Positions 26,885 to 35,427 of a stretch of DNA of 64,000 nucleotides are shown piece by piece. Both the position numbers and the translations under genes were made by a program. The DNA is from Spartobacteria bacterium. Its GTDB lineage: Bacteria > Verrucomicrobiota > Verrucomicrobiia > Chthoniobacterales > UBA10450. A model generated the notes under the pieces. It had not been told where the DNA came from. It did no database searches and worked only from the letters and a program-made list of their open reading frames with translations. Numbering within the stretch: the stretch's first letter is position 1; each line of letters starts with the position of its first letter. The stretch spans positions 161,465 to 225,464 of the forward strand of contig PLCM01000018.1 in assembly GCA_003134765.1 (NCBI GenBank). The letters are read 5' to 3'.

Positions 26885-27325
26885 ATGAAAGATAACAGAT
26901 TGACTAAATTATTTGCAGCCGGAGCCGTCAGCGCAATCGCGCTCACCACCGCTTTCGCGCAGACTTCAGCGACCACCACGACCACGACAAACCCGGCCGT
27001 AACGACCAGCTCCTCGAGCACCACGTCGACGAACACGATCGACGGCACGGGAACAATCACAACCTACACGCCGGGTACGGATTACCTCTCTTTCCGCACT
27101 GCGACCAGTCCCGAGCCGGTGAAGTATTACTACAGTCCGAAGGAAACCGTTCTGGTTGATTCCGAAGGCGCCACCGTGGATTGGAAATACCTGCGGTCAG
27201 ACATGCCGGTGAAGTACACCTACGTGAAAGACGGCGATCGCATGGTCGTTCGCAAAATCACGCTGGAGAAGCCGGTGACGTACTACGAAAAGACCACCAC
27301 GACTACGACTACGACCAAGCCCTAA
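26885..27325 (+). CDS. Secreted Thr-rich protein of unknown function
   Basis: A 146-residue protein with a clear signal peptide (MKDNRLTKLFAAGAVSAIAL, cleavage near TAFAQ). A Thr/Ser-rich low-complexity stretch (about 27-50) leads to a small domain (TDYLSFRTATSPEPVKYYYS through VVRKITLEKPVTYYEK) and a Thr run near the end. AAAGGACAA ahead of the ATG is a good ribosome binding site. A strong terminator follows. The family is not recognised. Cell-surface or periplasmic placement is inferred from the signal peptide. Confidence 0.75.
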   Translation: MKDNRLTKLFAAGAVSAIALTTAFAQTSATTTTTTNPAVTTSSSSTTSTNTIDGTGTITTYTPGTDYLSFRTATSPEPVKYYYSPKETVLVDSEGATVDWKYLRSDMPVKYTYVKDGDRMVVRKITLEKPVTYYEKTTTTTTTTKP

Positions 27326-27358
27326 GGCTGAGTTCGTAGATTCGAACTGAATTCAAGG

Positions 27359-27390
27359 CGCCCGCGGAACGAGTTTCCGCGGGCGTTTTC
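27359..27390 (+). terminator. Rho-independent terminator
   Basis: CGCCCGCGGAA and TTTCCGCGGGCG form an 11-base-pair stem with a short loop, followed by TTTTC on the plus strand. It ends the Thr-rich secreted-protein gene. The minus-strand side has no T run, so it should act in one direction only. Confidence 0.8.
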
Positions 27391-27394
27391 TTTG

Positions 27395-27476
27395 CTAGGG
27401 ACGGCGCGCTGCGCCGTCCGATCGAATGTCGAGCGCGCCCTGAAATGCTCGGACGGCGCAGCGCGCCGTCCCTACC
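27395..27476. repeat. Paired inverted repeat, family C
   Basis: TAGGGACGGCGCGCTGCGCC and the inverted GGCGCAGCGCGCCGTCCCTA form near-perfect arms around 31 bases. It lies directly behind the terminator and 16 bases before the end of convergent galE. Confidence 0.8.
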
Positions 27477-27492
27477 AATGGCGGAGGTCGCG

Positions 27493-28464
27493 TTAATCCC
27501 CGTAACCGTTCGGGAATTCCTGATGCCAGCGCCACGCGCTTTCGATAATGGCATCGATCCTCTGGAACTTCGGCTGCCAGCCGAGCTCGCGCTGGATTTT
27601 GTCGGACGCTGCGACGAGACGAGCGGGATCGCCCGGCCGCCGCGGTTTCTCGAGGACAGGAATTTTGTGTCCGGTGATTTTGCGGCACGCTTCGATGACC
27701 TCGCGCACACTCGTGCCGCCGCCGGTGCCGAGGTTGTAGAATTCACTCTTCGAAGACTTCAGCGCCAGAATGTGCGCCTGGGAAAGATCGAGAATGTGAA
27801 TGTAGTCGCGGATGCAGGTCCCGTCCGGCGTCTCGTAATCGGTGCCGTAAATCTCCACCTGCGGTTTTTGGCCGAGCGCGACTTTTAGAACATTCGGGAT
27901 GAGATGCGTTTCGACGCGATGTTCTTCCCCGAACTTTTCCGACGCGCCCGCGGCGTTGAAGTAGCGGAGTGAAACAAACTTCAGACCGTGAATTTCGCTG
28001 TACCAGTGCAGGATTTTTTCGAAGGCGAGCTTTGACTCGCCGTACGGATTGATCGGACGCTTCGGCAATGTCTCGTCGATGGGCAATCGCTCGGGCGGAC
28101 CGAAAATGGCGCAGGTCGAGGAGAAGACGAGCTGTTTCACGCCGGTGGCAACCATGGCGTCGAGCAAATTCAGGCCGTTGCCGATGTTGTTCCGGAAATA
28201 TTTCGACGGCTTTTCCATCGATTCGGCCACGAGCGCGCTGGCGGCGAAATGCATGACCGCTTCCGGCCGGAACTCCGTGAGCGCGGATTGAATCTGATCG
28301 CTGCCGCTTAAATCTCCCTCGATAAATTCCGCGCGCCCGTCGACCGCCCGGAGATGTCCCTCGGAAAGATTATCGAAAATGCAAACCGCGTGTCCTGCAT
28401 CCAGGAGCAATTCGGCGCAGACGCTGCCGATGTAACCAGCGCCCCCGACGACGAGAATCTTCAT
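27493..28464 (-). CDS. galE: UDP-glucose 4-epimerase
   Basis: NAD-dependent short-chain dehydrogenase that interconverts UDP-glucose and UDP-galactose; 323 residues. The Rossmann motif GGAGYIGS is at 7-14. The catalytic SST and YGESK, with Tyr and Lys, lie in VFSSTCAIFG and PYGESKLAFEKIL (about 113-150). SLRYFNAAGA and GTDYETPDGTCIRDYIHI are GalE-specific substrate-site stretches, supporting this over other sugar epimerases. It stands alone between repeats, so it is not part of a polysaccharide cluster here. Confidence 0.93.
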   Translation of the reverse strand: MKILVVGGAGYIGSVCAELLLDAGHAVCIFDNLSEGHLRAVDGRAEFIEGDLSGSDQIQSALTEFRPEAVMHFAASALVAESMEKPSKYFRNNIGNGLNLLDAMVATGVKQLVFSSTCAIFGPPERLPIDETLPKRPINPYGESKLAFEKILHWYSEIHGLKFVSLRYFNAAGASEKFGEEHRVETHLIPNVLKVALGQKPQVEIYGTDYETPDGTCIRDYIHILDLSQAHILALKSSKSEFYNLGTGGGTSVREVIEACRKITGHKIPVLEKPRRPGDPARLVAASDKIQRELGWQPKFQRIDAIIESAWRWHQEFPNGYGD

Positions 28465-28514
28465 CGCGCAAGGTGTCGCGCCGTGGCGCGCGGGTCAAAG
28501 CAAACCGCATTGTT

Positions 28515-28689
28515 GTCATCCAGAGCGGAGCGCAGCGGAGTCGAAGGACCCGTGGGATGTCGCTCGACGTGCTCCGGGATCCCTCGACTGCGCTCGGGAT
28601 GACGGGCAGACATGCTCTGCCTTGAAGCTGCGGAGTCGTTCGACGCGCTGCGGGGTCCCTCGACTCCGCTGCGCTTTGCTCGGGATGAC
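28515..28689. repeat. Compound family A repeat with three arms
   Basis: A normal pair (GTCATCCAGAGCGGAGCGCA to TGCGCTCGGGATGAC) is followed after about 48 bases by a third arm (GGGGTCCCTCGACTCCGCTG, ending CTCGGGATGAC). The third arm has the same orientation as the second, so the locus looks like one and a half elements. It fills most of the gap between galE and the 3D-domain gene, in which no coding sequence was seen. Confidence 0.7.
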
Positions 28690-28701
28690 TTCGTCAGTTA
28701 C

Positions 28702-29202
28702 TCAGGTCTTCTGTTCCAGACCGCTGATCATCCGCCGGATGAGGCGGTTTTTTCCGCGGGGTTTGAGGACCTTCAGGCTCTGTTCTTTCGAACCCCACTC
28801 CAGAACATCGATATCCACATGGCGCACGCCCCATTGCCGCATGGCGGCGCGGCTCGTCTTGTAAAGGTCGATCGTGTTGGTCCCGATCAAGGCGCCGCCG
28901 TAGTCGTCAATGACGTAGCGGTCCGCTGTGCCGACAATTTGAAAGCGCGTGCCCAGCGGAAAGCGGGACCAATCCGATGCCGCGCTCATAACGTTCGACC
29001 CAGAGAGGCGAACACCGACGGCGTTGTGTCGTCCGCCCTTTTCGGTGTGGGTGTAGGCGGTGGTGCGGACATTCGCGATGCGCCGCGAGCCGGTGATGGT
29101 GGCCGGGCGCATCTGCGGTCCTTGAACGTTTCTGGGCGATTCACAGCTCGCCGCAGCGCACGCCAAAACGCCGAGCACGATGACTTTAGGCAGGGTCTTC
29201 AT
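28702..29202 (-). CDS. Lipoprotein with 3D-type double-psi beta-barrel domain
   Basis: A 166-residue protein beginning MKTLPKVIVLGVLACAAASC, with a lipobox Cys20. The C-terminal part has the 3D (Asp-Asp-Asp) features: TTAYTHTEKGG, DRYVIDDYGGALIGTNTIDL and VRHVDIDVLEWG, the fold used by MltA-type lytic transglycosylases and RlpA. Peptidoglycan cleavage or binding at the outer membrane is likely. The open frame extends 110 codons further upstream, but that part is out of character and antisense to pdeM. It is divergent from pdeM, 76 bases apart. Confidence 0.8.
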   Translation of the reverse strand: MKTLPKVIVLGVLACAAASCESPRNVQGPQMRPATITGSRRIANVRTTAYTHTEKGGRHNAVGVRLSGSNVMSAASDWSRFPLGTRFQIVGTADRYVIDDYGGALIGTNTIDLYKTSRAAMRQWGVRHVDIDVLEWGSKEQSLKVLKPRGKNRLIRRMISGLEQKT

Positions 29203-29278
29203 GGGAGACGGAAACTCGCTCAATAGCGATTGATGGGAAGGTGGGCAAGCGATAATTTGACCGGCCAATTGCCTTCTG

Positions 29279-29926
29279 ATGACCCCATTGCGTGCGAACC
29301 AGGCGCTCGTCGCCGATAAGATTCTCCTCGATGGCCGGCTCGCGCTTTTCCACAAAACCGAGCGATGGCTGGCCGTAGCGGACCTGCATTTTGGCTTCGA
29401 ACTAAGCCAGCGCGCGGCGGGCCGGCTGGTGCCGATGTGGGGAATGGCGTCGATCTCCCAAAGGTTGATGGAGTTGATGAGTGAATACGCGCCGCAGCGC
29501 CTGATCATTCTCGGCGATCTGGTACACGACAAGACCGCCGCGCGGGAAGCGGCCCGTCTCTTGCATGATCTGGCGGCGCATTGTGAGGTCGTGGTCGTGG
29601 CGGGAAACCACGATCGGCAATTGCACGGCGACGTGGAAATGGTCGAATCGTGGGAGACGGAGCGCTTTCATTTTCATCACGGCCATTGCGCGGTAGAGAC
29701 GGCTCAGCGCATTCAAATCATCGGCCATCATCATCCCGCGGCCGTCATCACCGATGGCGCCGGGCTGCGTCTGAAATGCCCGGCGTTTGTTCAGCAATCG
29801 AGCTGCTGGATCATGCCGGCATTTTCTCCGTGGGCGAGCGGAACGCGGTGGGCGCCGGACGAGACGAGCCGAATCTGGCTTTGCACCGCGGAACGTGTTT
29901 TTCGGCTCGAGGCTGCTGTCCTGTAG
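29279..29926 (+). CDS. pdeM: Metallophosphoesterase, PdeM-like
   Basis: A 215-residue calcineurin-like phosphoesterase of the type called ligase-associated DNA damage response endonuclease. The metal motifs are VADLHFG, ILGDLVHDK, VAGNHDRQ, FHHGH and GHHHP, in order. In other genomes this gene accompanies an ATP-dependent DNA ligase and helicase; none is visible here, so a DNA-repair role is inference from the family. The stop codon is supplied by the left arm of a repeat (CTGTAGCCGC). Confidence 0.8.
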   Translation: MTPLRANQALVADKILLDGRLALFHKTERWLAVADLHFGFELSQRAAGRLVPMWGMASISQRLMELMSEYAPQRLIILGDLVHDKTAAREAARLLHDLAAHCEVVVVAGNHDRQLHGDVEMVESWETERFHFHHGHCAVETAQRIQIIGHHHPAAVITDGAGLRLKCPAFVQQSSCWIMPAFSPWASGTRWAPDETSRIWLCTAERVFRLEAAVL

Positions 29927-30005
29927 CCGCCGCCCTGTGGGCGGCGTGAGGTCTGGCGCGGCAAAAAAGCTCGGACGGACGCTTCGCACGGCGAAGCGGC
30001 TACAG
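29921..30005. repeat. Paired inverted repeat, family F, joining two gene ends
   Basis: CTGTAGCCGC and GCGGCTACAG are the outer arms, with a GCCGCCCTGTGGGCGGC hairpin on the left and CTTCGCACGGCGAAG on the right. The left arm contains the pdeM stop codon and the right arm abuts the mscL stop codon, so the element separates convergent genes and could terminate both. Confidence 0.75.
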
Positions 30006-30467
30006 CTAAGCGCGCGCGACGCTCGACATTTCCGACGTGCAATGCGGGCAGCGCGTCGCCTTGATCGGAATCGACATCGTGCAGGCGGGGCAATCTTTCG
30101 CGACCGCCGGAGCATCTGGTTTCGGCTTCTTCATCTTGTTGAAGGCGCGGACCATCAGGAAAATCGCGAATGCGACGATCACAAAATTAATAACCAGGGA
30201 AATGAAATTGCCGTAGTTCCAGGTCACGGCTCCGGCCTTGACCGCGTCGGCTATGTTCGTGAACGAATCGGCACCATCTTTTCCCGCTTTGAGCACAATG
30301 AATTTGTTCGAAAAATCGAGCCCGCCGGTCAGGACACTAATCGGAGGCATGATGATGTCTTTGACGAGGGAAGCGACGATTGAGCCAAAGGCCGCGCCTA
30401 TGATCACGCCGACCGCGAGGTCGAATGCATTTCCCTTGACCGCGAACTCCTTGAATTCCTTGAGCAT
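30006..30467 (-). CDS. mscL: Large-conductance mechanosensitive channel with C-terminal zinc ribbon
   Basis: Pentameric inner-membrane channel opened by membrane tension to protect against osmotic downshock. From the ATG the protein has 153 residues. [20 protein letters not shown] begins the amphipathic helix and pore helix TM1 (about 14-42), and TM2 is near 88-108. The loop between is normal in length. Beyond TM2, a short linker leads to CPAC at 126-129 and CPHC at 140-143, a four-cysteine zinc ribbon that classical MscL lacks. It lies downstream of leuS on the same strand with a 14-base gap. Confidence 0.92.
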   Translation of the reverse strand: MLKEFKEFAVKGNAFDLAVGVIIGAAFGSIVASLVKDIIMPPISVLTGGLDFSNKFIVLKAGKDGADSFTNIADAVKAGAVTWNYGNFISLVINFVIVAFAIFLMVRAFNKMKKPKPDAPAVAKDCPACTMSIPIKATRCPHCTSEMSSVARA

Positions 30468-30481
30468 GAAACGCAACGTAG

Positions 30482-33154
30482 TTATTTGACGACGACGTTG
30501 ACAAGCCTATTGGGGACGAACACCACCCTTTGGACTTTTTTGTGAACGATGAATTGCTGAACTCTGAAGTTCGCGAATGCAGCGACCGTGACTTCTTCTT
30601 CCGTTGCGTCGAGCGAGATTTTCATTCGGTCGCGCACTTTGCCATTCACCTGCACGATAATTTCAACTTCATCTTCCACGAGCAGCTTTTCGTCGTAAGC
30701 CGGCCAGGTTTGATCGGTAATGTTGCCGGTGCTGTTCAGCCGTTCCCAAAGCTCGGAGGTGATGTGAGGGGCGAACGGGTTTAGCACCACCAGAAAAGTG
30801 CGCATCGCGGAAATCGGGACCACCTCCGTCTTGGTGAACGCGTTCACGAAAATCATCATCTGGGAGATGGCGGTATTGAACGAGAGCGACTCGATGTCCT
30901 CCGTCACTTTTTTCACCGTTGCGTGTGTGATTTTCTGCTGCGCCTTCGTCGGTTCCACGTCCTGCACCGCGGCGGACAAGTCCCATTCGCCCGCCTGATT
31001 CTCCGTCATCATCAGGCGCCAGACGCGCGCCAGGAAGCGCGAGACGCCTTCCACGCCTTTCATGCTCCACGGTTTCATCTGCTCCAGCGGGCCCATAAAC
31101 ATTTCGTAACAGCGGAAGGCATCGGCGCCGTAGATTTCGATGACGTCGAGCGGATCGATCACGTTGCCCCAGCGCTTGGACATTTTGCGGTTGTCTTCGC
31201 CGAGGATCATTCCCTGGTTCACGAGCCGCTGGAACGGTTCGGGTTTCGAAACCTGGCCAAGATCGAAGAGCACCTTGTGCCAGAAACGCGCGTAAAGGAG
31301 ATGAAGCACAGCGTGCTCGACGCCGCCGATATAGAGATCGATGCCGCCCGGCTTCGCCGGGAATGACGAATGACGAATGTCGAATGACGATGTCCCGGAT
31401 GATTCGGGTTTCGTCATTTTTTCGGCATTCGTCATTCGTGCTTCGTCATTGCTTCCTCCCATCCAGTAGCGCTCAGGTTCTTCGCCAACGAAACGGCGAT
31501 CATTTGTTGGATCGCAAAAACGCAGATAGTACCAACACGAGCCGGCCCATTGCGGCATTGTGTTCGTTTCGCGCGTCGCGTTTTCCGAGTAACGGATCCA
31601 GTCTTTCGCTTTCGCCAGCGGTGGCTCTCCGGTGCCGGTCGGTTTGAAATCTTCCAGCGGCGGCGGTTCTAGCGGCAGCTCCATTTCCGACAACGCTTCG
31701 TGCTTTCCGTCCCGCCACACGATCGGGAAGGGCTCGCCCCAGTAGCGTTGGCGGGAGAAAAGCCAGTCGCGCAGCTTGTAACGAACGTCGCGCCGGCCGT
31801 GCCCCTTTTCCTCCAGCCAGTCGATGATTTTCGCCGTCGCGGCTTCGCGCACGAGTCCATTCAAAAGCGGCGAATTGATCGCGATCCCGTCATTGACGTA
31901 GCCGACCGATTCCTCCGGCGTTTTGCCCGGCGCCTGAACCACCGGCACGACGGACAGATCGAATTTCCGCGCGAACTCGAGATCGCGCGCGTCATGCGCC
32001 GGCACGCCCATGATCGCACCGGTTCCGTAACCCATCAGCACGTAATCCGCGATCCAGATCGGGATCCGCTCGTCGTTTGCGGGATTAAGCGCGAACGCGC
32101 CTGTAAACACGCCGGTTTTTTCCTTCGCGAGGTCGGTCCTTTCGAGATCGGATTTGGCGGCGACTTGAGCGCGGTAGTCCGCAACGGCGCGACGGTGATC
32201 CTCCGTCGCGAGTTCGTCGACGAGCGGGTTCTCGGGCGCGAGCACCATATAGGTCGCGCCGTAAAGGGTGTCGGGTCGGGTGGTGAAAACGCGGATGCTG
32301 GTAGGGACGCCGTGCTGCGGTGTCCGGTCGTCGCAGCGCGACGACCCTACCACAGGGAACTCGATCTCCGCGCCTTCGCTGCGGCCGATCCAGTTTCGTT
32401 GCAGGGCCTTGAGCGAGAGCGGCCAGTCCAGCGCGTCCAATCCGTCCAGGAGTCGATCGGCAAACGCCGTGATCCGCAGCATCCATTGCCGCATCGGTCG
32501 CCGCACGACGGGGAAGCCTCCCACTTCACTTTTGCCGTCGATCACTTCTTCATTGGCCAGGACGGTTCCCAGTTCGGGGCACCAATTTACGGGGACTTCC
32601 GCGACATACGCGAGCCGCACGCTGTCAGGATCCTCGCCACGGTAAGTCGAGATCGGCTCCGCTTTTTTAGTCTCCGGATTGAACCAGGAATTATAGATCC
32701 GCAGGAAGATCCACTGGGTCCATTTGTAGTAGGCGGGATCGGTTGTGTTGAGCTCGCGTTCCCAATCGTAGGAAAACCCGATCCGTTTCAGTTGCGCTTT
32801 GAACTTCGCCACGTTGTCACGGGTGGTGACGGCAGGATGCTGTCCCGTTTTGATGGCGTATTGCTCGGCTGGCAAACCGAATGCATCCCAGCCCATGGGA
32901 TGGAGGACATTGAATCCTTTCAACCGCTTGTAGCGCGCGATGATGTCGGTGGCGGTATAGCCTTCCGGATGTCCCACATGCAGTCCCGCCCCGCTCGGGT
33001 ACGGGAACATATCGAGCACGTAATACTTCGGTTTCTTCGAATCGAAATTCTCTTCTCCGGGATTCGGCGCGTGAAAGGCGCGGGTCTCGTCCCAGACCGT
33101 CTGCCATTTCGGCTCGAGGCGATCGAATGGATAAGGTTTGCGGCGCTCGTTCAT
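30482..33154 (-). CDS. leuS: Leucyl-tRNA synthetase with two repeat-derived insertions
   Basis: Class I synthetase of 890 residues. HVGHPEGY (59-66) is the HIGH-type signature and [10 protein letters not shown] (655-664) the KMSKS loop. The editing domain includes [11 protein letters not shown] and [13 protein letters not shown]. Two stretches are foreign to the family: about 268-285 ([14 protein letters not shown]), between GAEIEFPVV and IRVFTTRP in the editing domain, and about 569-598 ([20 protein letters not shown] and on), before [20 protein letters not shown]. Both coincide with repeats and keep the frame. The rest is intact, so the enzyme is probably active. It is divergent from rdgB. 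Confidence 0.95.
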   Translation of the reverse strand: MNERRKPYPFDRLEPKWQTVWDETRAFHAPNPGEENFDSKKPKYYVLDMFPYPSGAGLHVGHPEGYTATDIIARYKRLKGFNVLHPMGWDAFGLPAEQYAIKTGQHPAVTTRDNVAKFKAQLKRIGFSYDWERELNTTDPAYYKWTQWIFLRIYNSWFNPETKKAEPISTYRGEDPDSVRLAYVAEVPVNWCPELGTVLANEEVIDGKSEVGGFPVVRRPMRQWMLRITAFADRLLDGLDALDWPLSLKALQRNWIGRSEGAEIEFPVVGSSRCDDRTPQHGVPTSIRVFTTRPDTLYGATYMVLAPENPLVDELATEDHRRAVADYRAQVAAKSDLERTDLAKEKTGVFTGAFALNPANDERIPIWIADYVLMGYGTGAIMGVPAHDARDLEFARKFDLSVVPVVQAPGKTPEESVGYVNDGIAINSPLLNGLVREAATAKIIDWLEEKGHGRRDVRYKLRDWLFSRQRYWGEPFPIVWRDGKHEALSEMELPLEPPPLEDFKPTGTGEPPLAKAKDWIRYSENATRETNTMPQWAGSCWYYLRFCDPTNDRRFVGEEPERYWMGGSNDEARMTNAEKMTKPESSGTSSFDIRHSSFPAKPGGIDLYIGGVEHAVLHLLYARFWHKVLFDLGQVSKPEPFQRLVNQGMILGEDNRKMSKRWGNVIDPLDVIEIYGADAFRCYEMFMGPLEQMKPWSMKGVEGVSRFLARVWRLMMTENQAGEWDLSAAVQDVEPTKAQQKITHATVKKVTEDIESLSFNTAISQMMIFVNAFTKTEVVPISAMRTFLVVLNPFAPHITSELWERLNSTGNITDQTWPAYDEKLLVEDEVEIIVQVNGKVRDRMKISLDATEEEVTVAAFANFRVQQFIVHKKVQRVVFVPNRLVNVVVK
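31361..31450. repeat. Paired inverted repeat, in frame inside leuS
   Basis: GAATGACGAATGACGAATGT and the inverted CATTCGTCATTCGTGCTTCG plus TCATT form imperfect arms of short GAATGAC-type units with a 30-base middle. It is translated as LeuRS residues about 569-598 just ahead of a conserved block. No other member of this family was seen in the window. Confidence 0.75.
32300..32351. repeat. Family C repeat, in frame inside leuS
   Basis: GGTAGGGACGCCGTGCTGCG and GTCGCAGCGCGACGACCCTACC ends form a compact hairpin nearly without a spacer. It is translated as LeuRS residues about 268-285 in the editing domain. Intergenic members of the same family are at 2934, 26678 and 27395. Confidence 0.8.
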
Positions 33155-33155
33155 G

Positions 33156-33220
33156 CAGGAAGAATCAGGAACACAGGAAAGCAGGAAGGAAACAAAAATT
33201 TCCTATTTTCCTCTCTTCCT
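33156..33220. repeat. Purine-rich inverted repeat, family J
   Basis: CAGGAAGAATCAGGAACACA and AGGAAAGCAGGAAGG on the left are mirrored by TTCCTATTTTCCTCTCTTCC on the right. The element occupies nearly all of the short divergent gap between leuS and rdgB, so the promoters of both genes would have to lie in or overlap it. Confidence 0.6.
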
Positions 33221-33235
33221 AATTCATTTTGCCCC

Positions 33236-33823
33236 ATGCGCCACCTTCTCCTCGCTACCCGCAATTCGCACAAGACCCGTGAATTTGCGGAAATTCTCGG
33301 CGCCGACTTCGCCGTCCGCGATTTGTCGGGCGATCCGGAAGCGCCGGTTATCGAAGAAACCGGATCGACCTTTGCGGAGAACGCGATCTTGAAGGCGGTC
33401 GCGCTCTCAAAACAGTTTGCAGAGGTGGTGGTGGCGGACGATTCGGGCCTGGAGGTCGATGTCCTCCAGGGCGCGCCCGGAGTTTATTCGGCGCGCTATG
33501 CGGGGCCCGGCGCGACCGACGATGAAAATATTGCGCGACTGCTTTCAGAGCTCCGGAAGTTCGCTGACAATCGTTCATTCACCGCGCGTTTTCGCTGCCT
33601 GCTCGCTCTGGCGCGAAGAGGCGAGGTAATCGACACCTTCCAAGGAGTGATTGAAGGGACAATTGTCGATCCGCCGCGAGGCAACACCGGCTTCGGTTAT
33701 GATCCCGTCTTTCAGCCGGCAGACTTCACTCAAACTTTCGCGGAGCTTCCTTCGGCCGAGAAAAATCGGATCAGCCATCGCGCTCGGGCGATTCGATCGC
33801 TCAGAGGCAAACTCCTGATCTGA
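33236..33823 (+). CDS. rdgB: XTP/dITP diphosphatase (RdgB/HAM1)
   Basis: Housekeeping pyrophosphatase hydrolysing XTP, dITP and ITP so they are not built into nucleic acid; 195 residues. The start MRHLLLATRNSHKTREFAEI contains the family substrate motif. ADDSGLEVDVLQGAPGVYSA holds the metal-binding Asp residues, and GNTGFGYDPVFQP and SHRARA complete the site. The open frame continues far upstream as a long antisense reading of leuS and was cut at this ATG. It stands alone on the plus strand between two minus-strand units. Confidence 0.93.
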   Translation: MRHLLLATRNSHKTREFAEILGADFAVRDLSGDPEAPVIEETGSTFAENAILKAVALSKQFAEVVVADDSGLEVDVLQGAPGVYSARYAGPGATDDENIARLLSELRKFADNRSFTARFRCLLALARRGEVIDTFQGVIEGTIVDPPRGNTGFGYDPVFQPADFTQTFAELPSAEKNRISHRARAIRSLRGKLLI

Positions 33824-33835
33824 CGCGGCCGTGAA

Positions 33836-34318
33836 TCAGGGCTGCTTCGGAGGAGGCGGCGGAGCGCCCGGCCCGGGCGGCGGGACTGTTCCAGCAGTAC
33901 CCGTGACGCCGGCCGGCTTGATCTGATACCCGATCTTCGTGATTCCGGCTAAACGGATCTTATCCAGCAGCTCAATCACGGAGCCGTGAGTGGCGAGCGT
34001 TTCGGCGCTGAGGGAAACTTTTACATCCTTATTTGCCTCGTGAAGCTGGTAGAGCTTTGGCAAGACGTCGGAATCGAGCACCGGCGCGTTGTCGAAATAG
34101 ATCAACCCGCCTTCAGTCACGCGAACGGCTACAAAATCCTTTTTGGTCGGATCGGCTGGCGGGGAGGTGGCGCTGGGCAGGTTGACCGGAATGCCTTTCA
34201 TGTGGGTCTGGCTCAGACTGACCATCATGAAGCTCGCCAGGAGGAAGAACATGATGTCGATCAACGGAATGATCTCGATGCGCGCGTGCTTCTTCGGGAT
34301 GGGCGATCGCATTCTCAT
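33836..34318 (-). CDS. ExbD/TolR-type protein, second copy of the cluster
   Basis: A 160-residue protein with one N-terminal helix (IIPLIDIMFFLLASFMMVSL, proton-channel Asp about 21) and a periplasmic domain. It ends in a Pro/Gly-rich tail (VPPPGPGAPPPPPKQP). Its first 40 residues are nearly identical to those of the other ExbD in this operon, also at the DNA level, so the pair arose by duplication and then diverged in the periplasmic part. It is the last gene of exbB-exbD-tonB-exbD, 14 bases after tonB. Confidence 0.9.
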   Translation of the reverse strand: MRMRSPIPKKHARIEIIPLIDIMFFLLASFMMVSLSQTHMKGIPVNLPSATSPPADPTKKDFVAVRVTEGGLIYFDNAPVLDSDVLPKLYQLHEANKDVKVSLSAETLATHGSVIELLDKIRLAGITKIGYQIKPAGVTGTAGTVPPPGPGAPPPPPKQP

Positions 34319-34332
34319 GACCGTTGTTCCAA

Positions 34333-34974
34333 CTAGAACTGAGCACCGCTCATGGTGAATGTGATGGGCGTTCGAACTTTGGACACTGTGCCCGGTTTAA
34401 AACGCCAACGACGAAATGCGCTGGTCGCCGCGTTATCCAGGATCGGGTTGCCCGTGCTTTGGGCCATCTCGGCGCTGGTGACTGACCCGCTGCCGGTGTC
34501 GACCGTCATGACGCAGACGCCACTACCGGTGATTTTGGAACGGCGGGCCTCGTAAGGATATTCCGGGCGCGGGGCGCTAATGGCGACAGCTTTCGCTGAG
34601 GACATCGACATCGGTCCGACCGGTCCCACCGGTTTCGGCTTCGCAATGGGCTGGACCGGTTGATTGCTCGGCGTCCGCTTGGGCGGAGGTGTCGCTTTCT
34701 CTTCAACGAATTCCGGTTTTTCTTCCGGGATAGCTTCCGGCGGCGGCGGCGGTGGGGGTTCTTCCTCCGGCGGCGGCGTCGGTTGCGGCGGCTCCTGTTG
34801 CGTCTCGAGCGACATTTCGACCGTCGCTTCAGGGATGTCCGTCAAATCGACGATCTTCTCCTTGGGCTTGATGGCCGCAATGGCGACTGCAGATAAATGA
34901 ATCGCGACGGCACCGGCAAAAGCGGACCAGACCTGCCATCTCGGAGGCGGACGATAGAGAAGTGGACCAGCCAT
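34333..34974 (-). CDS. TonB family protein
   Basis: A 213-residue energy transducer beginning MAGPLLYRPPPRWQVWSAF, with one transmembrane helix (about 16-35). A Pro/Glu-rich periplasmic linker (about 55-115) leads to a canonical TonB C-terminal domain: PRPEYPYEARRSKITGSGVC, LDNAATSAFRRWRFKPGTVS and PITFTM. This TonB is shorter and more conventional than the one at 19704-20738. It sits between two exbD genes, four bases after the first, so it is co-translated with its motor subunits. No TonB-dependent receptor is in the window. Confidence 0.9.
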   Translation of the reverse strand: MAGPLLYRPPPRWQVWSAFAGAVAIHLSAVAIAAIKPKEKIVDLTDIPEATVEMSLETQQEPPQPTPPPEEEPPPPPPPEAIPEEKPEFVEEKATPPPKRTPSNQPVQPIAKPKPVGPVGPMSMSSAKAVAISAPRPEYPYEARRSKITGSGVCVMTVDTGSGSVTSAEMAQSTGNPILDNAATSAFRRWRFKPGTVSKVRTPITFTMSGAQF

Positions 34975-34978
34975 ACGG

Positions 34979-35416
34979 CTAATGGGCGGCGCCAGGCACA
35001 CCGGACGTCGCCTGGCTCTTGATCTCAAACGATATCTTGTTGAAACCCGATGAACGAATCTGGTCCAGCATCCGGGTCACGTTTCCGTGGACGGCTTCGC
35101 GATCGCCGCGAATAAAAATCTTCGCTTCCGGATTGGTTTTATAAACCTGCTGCAGTTTTGGCAAAATTTCCTCGAGCGCGATTCTCGACTTGTCGAAATA
35201 ATAGAAGCCGTCCTTGTCCACCGACAAACTAACGTAATCTTTTTTCGATTGAGTCTTGCCGGAGGCCCCGACCGGCAGGGCCACCTTCATGCCCTTCATG
35301 GTGGTTTGGCTCAGGCTCACCATCATGAAGCTCGCGAGGAGAAAGAACATGATGTCGATCAACGGGATGATCTCGATCCGCGCGTGCTTCTTTGGGATGG
35401 GCGATGAGACTTCCAT
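34979..35416 (-). CDS. ExbD/TolR-type protein, first copy of the cluster
   Basis: A 145-residue ExbD with the same N-terminal block as its paralogue (PIPKKHARIEIIPLIDIMFF) and the channel Asp in the single helix. The periplasmic domain (YVSLSVDKDGFYYFDKSRIA onward, DREAVHGNVTRMLDQIRSSG) is the usual alpha-beta fold. It follows exbB by 11 bases. Two different ExbD proteins with one ExbB may form a mixed motor, or serve different outputs; the sequence does not decide. Confidence 0.9.
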   Translation of the reverse strand: MEVSSPIPKKHARIEIIPLIDIMFFLLASFMMVSLSQTTMKGMKVALPVGASGKTQSKKDYVSLSVDKDGFYYFDKSRIALEEILPKLQQVYKTNPEAKIFIRGDREAVHGNVTRMLDQIRSSGFNKISFEIKSQATSGVPGAAH

Positions 35417-35427
35417 GGGAACTCTCT

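Noticed and set aside
26960..27320. ACC/ACG-rich direct repeats that could be mistaken for a repeat array
   Set aside because: They are the Thr codons of the secreted Thr-rich protein and have no spacers, so not a CRISPR or mobile repeat.
31700..33235. Very long open frame on the plus strand ahead of rdgB
   Set aside because: It is antisense to leuS, whose conserved motifs prove the other strand; only the part from 33236 encodes a real protein.
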